In this document: positions 7,585 through 9,877 of the stretch, piece after piece
Numbering within the stretch: position 1 is the stretch's first letter
How the letters are laid out: every line of letters starts with the position of its first letter
NCBI GenBank assembly: GCA_043743785.1
Contig: JAYTVW010000101.1
Location: 1-9,877, forward strand
Reading direction: 5' to 3'
Source: JAQTNA01 sp043743785
GTDB taxonomy: Bacteria; Pseudomonadota; Gammaproteobacteria; Burkholderiales; Rhodocyclaceae
Length of the DNA: 9,877 nucleotides
Position numbers and translations under genes: made by a program
Notes under the pieces: model-generated
What the model was told of the DNA's origin: nothing
The model's input: only the letters and a program-made list of their open reading frames with translations
The model's database searches: none

Positions 7585-7899
7585 TCAGACTGCCCTCCTT
7601 GCTTCAATCTGCCGGAACAGTTCCCGGCACTCGTTGGAGGCCATGAAGCACGCCCACATGTAGCTTTCCTGCAATGTGTCGTTGTTCCGGCGGAAGTCTT
7701 CCCCGGATTCGCCGTAGGTCATTGTAAGCATGGCCTGCAACTGGTCGAGTCGAGCGCCCATCAAGTCCTCCAGGTTGCCAATGGTCACGCCTTCAGCGAT
7801 GGCGTACAGCGGGTGAGTGGTGAGCGGGGGGAAGTTGAAGACGGGGATGCGTCGGGCGGTGGTGGACGTGGCGTCCGGGGTGGGGGTGGTCGGGTTCAT
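7585..7899 (-). CDS. Hypothetical 104-aa protein under C4-type RNA control
   Basis: I do not recognise a function. The product has a Pro/Thr-rich N-terminus (1-25), then an apparently folded, helix-prone part with HPLYAIAEGVTIGNLEDLMG (about 29-48), an acidic middle, and a C-terminal WACFMASNECRELFRQIEAR (83-102). There is no signal peptide or membrane segment. The general pattern recalls small phage proteins of the DUF3077 type, but that assignment is weak. Translation starts at ATG 7899 behind AGGAG (7909-7905). That site lies within GACTAGGA, which is exactly complementary to the loop of the upstream antisense RNA, so expression is probably repressed by pairing. In P1-like systems the position downstream of a C4 RNA holds a regulatory or antirepressor-type gene (icd/ant), which gives a testable guess at its role. 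An intrinsic terminator follows. Confidence 0.75.
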   Translation of the reverse strand: MNPTTPTPDATSTTARRIPVFNFPPLTTHPLYAIAEGVTIGNLEDLMGARLDQLQAMLTMTYGESGEDFRRNNDTLQESYMWACFMASNECRELFRQIEARRAV

Positions 7900-7905
7900 G
7901 GTGAC

Positions 7906-7945
7906 TCCTAGTCTATGGCTTGGAACTGCCGCCCCGCTTCCAAAC
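7906..7945 (-). promoter_or_regulatory. Antisense RNA target site covering the ribosome binding site
   Basis: Reading leftwards, GTTTGGAAG (7945-7937) and GACTAGGA (7913-7906) occur just before the ATG at 7899. GACTAGGA is an 8-of-8 complement of the loop in the RNA at 7951-8021 and includes most of the AGGAG ribosome binding site. TTGGAAG is complementary to that RNA's unpaired 3' segment. Pairing would block translation of the 104-aa gene. Confidence 0.65.
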
Positions 7946-7950
7946 GGGGT

Positions 7951-8021
7951 GGGCAGGCTGTGCAGGTTGGAAGGCCGGGACTAGGACCGGCAGGGCGCGA
8001 ACCCTCCCACACAGCCCGCCC
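7951..8021 (-). ncRNA. C4-type antisense RNA (phage immunity/regulatory RNA)
   Basis: Reading leftwards, a 12-nt closing stem GGGCGGGCTGTG (8021-8010) and CACAGCCTGCCC (7962-7951) pairs at 11 of 12 positions and encloses two abutting hairpins. The first is AGGG-TTCGCG-CCCT (8005-7992). The second is GCCGG-TCCTAGTC-CCGGC (7991-7974), which exposes CCTAGTC in its loop. An unpaired CTTCCAAC follows (7973-7966). Both unpaired segments are complementary to two sites flanking the RNA, at 8086-8108 and 7906-7945. The 71-nt size, the three-way-junction fold and the two complementary determinants match the C4 antisense RNA family (P1/P7 c4; P4 CI RNA works by the same logic). It would be cut from the leader transcript of the 104-aa gene. 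Family assignment is from memory of the structure, not from a search. Confidence 0.78.
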
Positions 8022-8052
8022 ATTGAAGGTGGTCAAGCCATGTTTGCGGACG

Positions 8053-8075
8053 AAAAAATACCGCCATGCGGCGGT
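8053..8075 (-). terminator. Intrinsic terminator inside the leader, upstream of the C4-type RNA
   Basis: Reading leftwards, the perfect 6-bp hairpin ACCGCC-GCAT-GGCGGT (8075-8060) is followed by A and six T (8058-8053). Flanking GACGA (8049-8053) and TCGTC (8076-8080) can extend the structure. It lies between the upstream target site and the antisense RNA, where premature termination would reduce transcription of the 104-aa gene. It might also simply end a transcript from the small terminase gene. Confidence 0.6.
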
Positions 8076-8085
8076 TCGTCATCCG

Positions 8086-8108
8086 CCTAGTCTTCCGGGC
8101 TTCCAAAC
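8086..8108 (-). promoter_or_regulatory. Upstream antisense RNA target site in the leader
   Basis: Reading leftwards, GTTTGGAAG then CCCGGAA then GACTAGG (8108-8086) is nearly the full complement of the 7966-7985 part of the C4-type RNA. It repeats the two determinants found at the 104-aa gene's ribosome binding site. A terminator hairpin follows 10 nt later. Two 17-18-codon open frames overlap here (8087-8143 and 8079-8132), both without a ribosome binding site. A leader peptide is possible but unsupported. Confidence 0.6.
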
Positions 8109-8130
8109 CCGTTCACCGAAGTGAGCGGCC

Positions 8131-8160
8131 ATTGTGCGGCCATTGCCCGGGGCTGGTCAA
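8131..8160 (-). promoter_or_regulatory. Possible promoter of the leader/C4-type RNA
   Basis: On the minus strand TTGACC (8160-8155), an 18-bp spacer and CACAAT (8136-8131, 4 of 6 matches to TATAAT) would start a transcript near 8124, just before the upstream target site. The -10 falls in a near-tandem repeat of GCGGCCATTG (8125-8134 and 8136-8145). This is a weak match. Confidence 0.3.
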
Positions 8161-8244
8161 GCGGTCGGCGTGCAAGGCGCTTGAAACCTGCCCGGAGTAA
8201 TCTGGAACGCAGAGCAACGAAAACTCTAGCCAGCCAATCCGCCA

Positions 8245-8442
8245 ATGAAAATCAATCACGTCCTCTTGGCGCTCCTCATCGCCGTTGCGGTGGTGTTGGT
8301 ATTCCAGGCGAGCGCGTACTTCCTCGACTGCTGGGATTCTTCCAGCGACATTGGCCGTGTGTGGCCCGGGCGCATGCCCCAAACTGAGGCCCTGAATCTC
8401 GACAGCCCCAAAGTGGGGTTCTCGGCGCTAGGCGATTTTTAG
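8245..8442 (+). CDS. Possible small membrane or secreted protein (65 aa)
   Basis: An open frame on the strand opposite to all other genes of the accessory region. The product starts MKINHVLLALLIAVAVVLVF, a short positive N-terminus followed by a strongly hydrophobic segment (about 6-26), then a polar tail rich in Asp, Ser and Pro. This would be a signal anchor or uncleaved signal peptide. Third-position GC is high, as in real genes of this DNA, but there is no recognisable ribosome binding site before the ATG and no family is recognised. A frame on the opposite strand (8113-8382) is also open, so one of the two is probably chance. The rest of the 655-bp gap between 7900 and 8555 holds the C4-type RNA region on its left and repeats on its right. 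Confidence 0.35.
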   Translation: MKINHVLLALLIAVAVVLVFQASAYFLDCWDSSSDIGRVWPGRMPQTEALNLDSPKVGFSALGDF

Positions 8443-8470
8443 GCCGGCCTGCGCCTGTTCAAAATCGCGC

Positions 8471-8547
8471 CCATAACCTGCGCGGAAACTCCCTCCGAAA
8501 AGCCCCTTTTTCAGAGGGGAAAGGGTGCGCGGAAACCTGTCCATAAC
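8471..8547. repeat. Repeated modules flanking a hairpin after the small terminase gene
   Basis: TGCGCGGAAAC occurs at 8479-8489 and 8526-8536, and CCATAAC at 8471-8477 and 8541-8547, so a mirrored order of the two words brackets the central stretch. Between them is the hairpin CCCCT-N7-AGGGG at about 8504-8520. Read leftwards this hairpin is followed by CTTTTC, which makes it a weak terminator candidate for the small terminase gene. No function is recognised. Confidence 0.45.
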
Positions 8548-8555
8548 TCGCCAAG

Positions 8556-8936
8556 CTAAAACTTGTACGGCGCCCACTTTGGAGCGGGTTTCACGCCAGC
8601 GGTGCCCACGCGGGATTTAGGCGTCAATCCGAAGTCCGCCATGAGCTTGTGGGCCTGAGTCCGGGCGGTTTCCAAAGCCCTCAAGCATGGGTGCGGTTTC
8701 ATGCCGTCGTTGCCGGTCGCCACGGTCACGCCCTCCCGCCCCAATACTTCACGCATGGCGGACTCGCTGGCCAGGCATTCGCAGAGCAGGGCAAGGGCGC
8801 GAAGGTCGCCATCGGTAAGTGTTCCCGTGGCGACAGCAGCCGGGGCGATTTTGGCCCATTCCAGGCTTGCAGCGGCGCTCAGGTAGTCCGGGGCCGGCGG
8901 GGTGGTGGTGAGGATTTCCGGTGTGACTTGTTTCAA
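8556..8936 (-). CDS. P27-family phage terminase small subunit, TTG start
   Basis: A 126-residue protein of the P27 (Terminase_4) small-terminase type, the DNA-recognition subunit that directs phage or satellite DNA into capsids. Family features in order are the N-terminal PAPDYLSAAASLEWAKIAP (14-32) with the conserved aromatic-Leu start and E-W pair, a helical core LTDGDLRALALLCECLA (40-56), the central PHPCLRALETAR (81-92) and the C-terminal DFGLTPKSR (101-109). The start is placed at TTG 8936, seven bases after GGAG (8947-8944). The frame is open further upstream to 9299, but that translation is low-complexity and unlike any terminase. No large terminase subunit follows; the next gene downstream is the C4-controlled 104-aa gene. 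A solitary small subunit is typical of some phage satellites and also of decayed prophages. Confidence 0.82.
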   Translation of the reverse strand: MKQVTPEILTTTPPAPDYLSAAASLEWAKIAPAAVATGTLTDGDLRALALLCECLASESAMREVLGREGVTVATGNDGMKPHPCLRALETARTQAHKLMADFGLTPKSRVGTAGVKPAPKWAPYKF

Positions 8937-9253
8937 AGTGATGCTCCAAAAAAGTAATTGTGAATTCCGTGGCGTTCTATTTCGCGGCGGTGAAAGTTTG
9001 TCTAAACCTGCGGTCTGTGTCGGCGAAAGGGTCAGGTCGTGAGACCGCCCTACCCCTCGCCGGTGGCGTCCTTCATCCCTTTGGGGTAGATACTGACGAC
9101 TACCCATAGCCGCCGGAAAACTCCAGATTCTCGCGGTCGTTAGCACCCGCAGGTCAAGGAAGGCCAGGAAGGACCCGCTCGAATTCTGGCGGGCGCTCCC
9201 TGTCGATACCCTCCGTCCCGGCGGTCCTGTAGCGCGTTCCTCGGTGCCGTCGT
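8937..9253. other. Probable non-coding region upstream of the small terminase gene (candidate packaging site)
   Basis: About 317 bp with no convincing gene. It contains the inverted repeat CTACCCC (9050-9056)/GGGGTAG (9083-9089) with another CTACCC at 9100, a near-tandem AAGGAAGGCC-AGGAAGGACC (about 9157-9176), and CCGCCGG/CCGGCGG words in opposite orientation about 100 bp apart (9110-9116 and 9222-9228). In many tailed phages the cos or pac site lies beside the small terminase gene, so a packaging site is a reasonable guess. Nothing in the sequence proves it. Confidence 0.35.
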
Positions 9254-9451
9254 TCATGAGGATGCCTTCAGTATCTCGCCCACCTTGCCGGCCGCCCACA
9301 GAAGCAACGGGGCCGGCTCATAAGCGGAACACCTTGCAATGTGCCTTTCCGTGGTCAAGTCCATGAGCAGGCAATAGCAAAACAGGTTTTCCCCTGCAGG
9401 GCCTTTCGTGTCCATGTGCAGGCAGGTTGAACAGGAACGGGGGGCGGTCAT
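9254..9451 (-). CDS. Small Cys-rich protein (65 aa), possible zinc-binding
   Basis: The ATG overlaps the stop of the upstream primase-like gene by 4 bp (ATGA), and AGGAGGTG, a near-perfect ribosome binding site, lies five bases before it, so this is very probably a real gene translated with the primase. The product has five cysteines, C7-x2-C10, C25-x-C27 and C41 (RSCSTC, FCYC, ARCSAYEP), spaced like a small zinc-binding knuckle, and a hydrophobic then charged C-terminus (LLLWAAGKVGEILKASS). I do not recognise a named family. Small Cys-pair proteins of this look are common beside phage replication genes. Its own stop overlaps another ATG at 9257, but that downstream frame does not look coding. 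Confidence 0.72.
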   Translation of the reverse strand: MTAPRSCSTCLHMDTKGPAGENLFCYCLLMDLTTERHIARCSAYEPAPLLLWAAGKVGEILKASS

Positions 9452-9877
9452 GCTTCACCTCCTGCGTGTCGAGCCTGGAGCACGTCGAGCCAATCGCCCA
9501 CAGCAGGTGGCGCGTGAATCTCCACCTCGTAGCCCTTGAGCGTCAGCCGATGCGCTGCGGCGTAGGCGGCTTTCTGCCCTGCAAAGTTGGCGTCGTTGTC
9601 CGCGAAGATGAGCACCTCCTTGACGCCGGCCGGCGGGTCGAAGCTCTCCACCCCCTGAGCGGAGATGCACGACCACACAGGCACCTCGAAGAGTTGCGCG
9701 GATGCAAGCGCAGTCTCGATGCCCTCGGCAATGCCCAGCACCTCGGAGACGGGCGTCAGGCGGATAGCGCCACCCGATATAGGCAATCCCTGCATGAGCT
9801 TCTTGGGGGCGCTCACAGGGGCCTTCCTGCCGTCCTGAAGGTAGGTCCGGTGCATGGACATGGATTTGCCGTCCGGG
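9448..9877 (-). CDS. Toprim-domain primase-like protein of phage/plasmid type (N-terminus beyond window)
   Basis: The C-terminal 142 residues of a replication protein that enters the window already in frame; PDGKS precedes the first visible ATG (9861), which is internal and not the start. Visible features (numbered from the window edge) are HRTYLQDGRKA (9-19), PKKLMQG (24-30), GGAIRL (35-40), the toprim glutamate in LGIAEGIETALA (E51), the toprim DxD as FADNDANFAGQKAA (D93, D95) and GDWLDVL (127-133). This arrangement is typical of primase or primase-helicase proteins in prophages, satellites and integrative elements, where the missing N-terminal part often carries a zinc finger and a DUF7146-like region. 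The stop overlaps the next gene by 4 bp. It suggests that the accessory element replicates autonomously. Confidence 0.85.
   Translation of the reverse strand, partial: PDGKSMSMHRTYLQDGRKAPVSAPKKLMQGLPISGGAIRLTPVSEVLGIAEGIETALASAQLFEVPVWSCISAQGVESFDPPAGVKEVLIFADNDANFAGQKAAYAAAHRLTLKGYEVEIHAPPAVGDWLDVLQARHAGGEA

Noticed and set aside
7951..8021. tRNA-like look of the structured region (GGTTCGCGCC resembles a T-arm).
   Set aside because: The arm order and stem lengths do not make a cloverleaf, there is no acceptor end, and the C4-type antisense fold explains the whole segment.
8113..8382. An 89-codon minus-strand frame with a TTG start, opposite the small membrane frame.
   Set aside because: No clear ribosome binding site, composition mirrors the hydrophobic stretch on the other strand, and its end runs into the antisense RNA leader.
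8937..9299. N-terminal extension of the small terminase frame up to an ATG at 9299 or 9257 (the latter overlapping a stop as ATGA).
   Set aside because: The extra residues are low-complexity and Arg/Ser/Gly-rich, unlike any terminase N-terminus, whereas the TTG at 8936 has a well-spaced GGAG and gives the usual family start.

Overview
The window is GC-rich proteobacterial DNA, most likely from a betaproteobacterium (Rhodocyclales-like). That placement is inferred from the gene content (ruvAB, a UbiA-family prenyltransferase, NarL/FixJ regulators, a DUF485-actP pair) and was not tested by search. It divides into a chromosomal part (1 to about 7452) and an accessory part of phage or phage-satellite character (about 7453 to 9877) that begins directly after a tRNA-Phe gene.

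Chromosomal part. Reading leftwards on the minus strand are an orphan NarL-type response regulator (3304-3951), a UbiA/MenA-like prenyltransferase (2210-3169), a HAD phosphatase that overlaps it by 7 bp (1551-2216), ruvA (938-1513) and ruvB (1-919, cut by the window edge). A pair of inverted REP-like palindromes (3208-3273) lies between the regulator and the prenyltransferase. A second NarL-type regulator (4177-4809) diverges from the first across a 225-bp region that carries a 15-bp direct repeat. It ends at a clear intrinsic terminator. Next come a DUF485 membrane protein (5046-5375) and an ActP-type acetate/sodium symporter (5372-7294), overlapping by 4 bp and evidently co-transcribed. No sensor kinase is in the window. 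The regulators plausibly serve the acetate-uptake operon, but only their position says so. The actP stop codon lies inside the -35 box of a near-consensus promoter for tRNA-Phe (7334-7409), which is followed by an intrinsic terminator.

Accessory part. All clear genes read leftwards towards the tRNA: the C-terminal part of a toprim primase-like protein (9448-9877, cut by the window edge), a 65-aa Cys-rich protein (9254-9451), about 317 bp of probable non-coding DNA, a P27-family small terminase subunit with a TTG start (8556-8936), about 650 bp of largely non-coding structured DNA, and a 104-aa protein of unknown function (7585-7899) ending at an intrinsic terminator. Upstream of the 104-aa gene is a strong candidate for a C4-type antisense RNA (7951-8021, minus), the class represented by phage P1/P7 c4 and, in logic, P4 CI RNA. 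It is a 71-nt three-way junction whose unpaired loop and unpaired 3' segment are complementary to two target copies flanking it. One of those copies covers the ribosome binding site of the 104-aa gene, and an intrinsic terminator sits between the other copy and the RNA.

Together, a primase, a solitary small terminase without a large subunit next to it, C4-type RNA control and a tRNA junction suggest an integrated phage satellite or a reduced prophage. Integrase, far attachment site and any capsid genes would be beyond the right edge.
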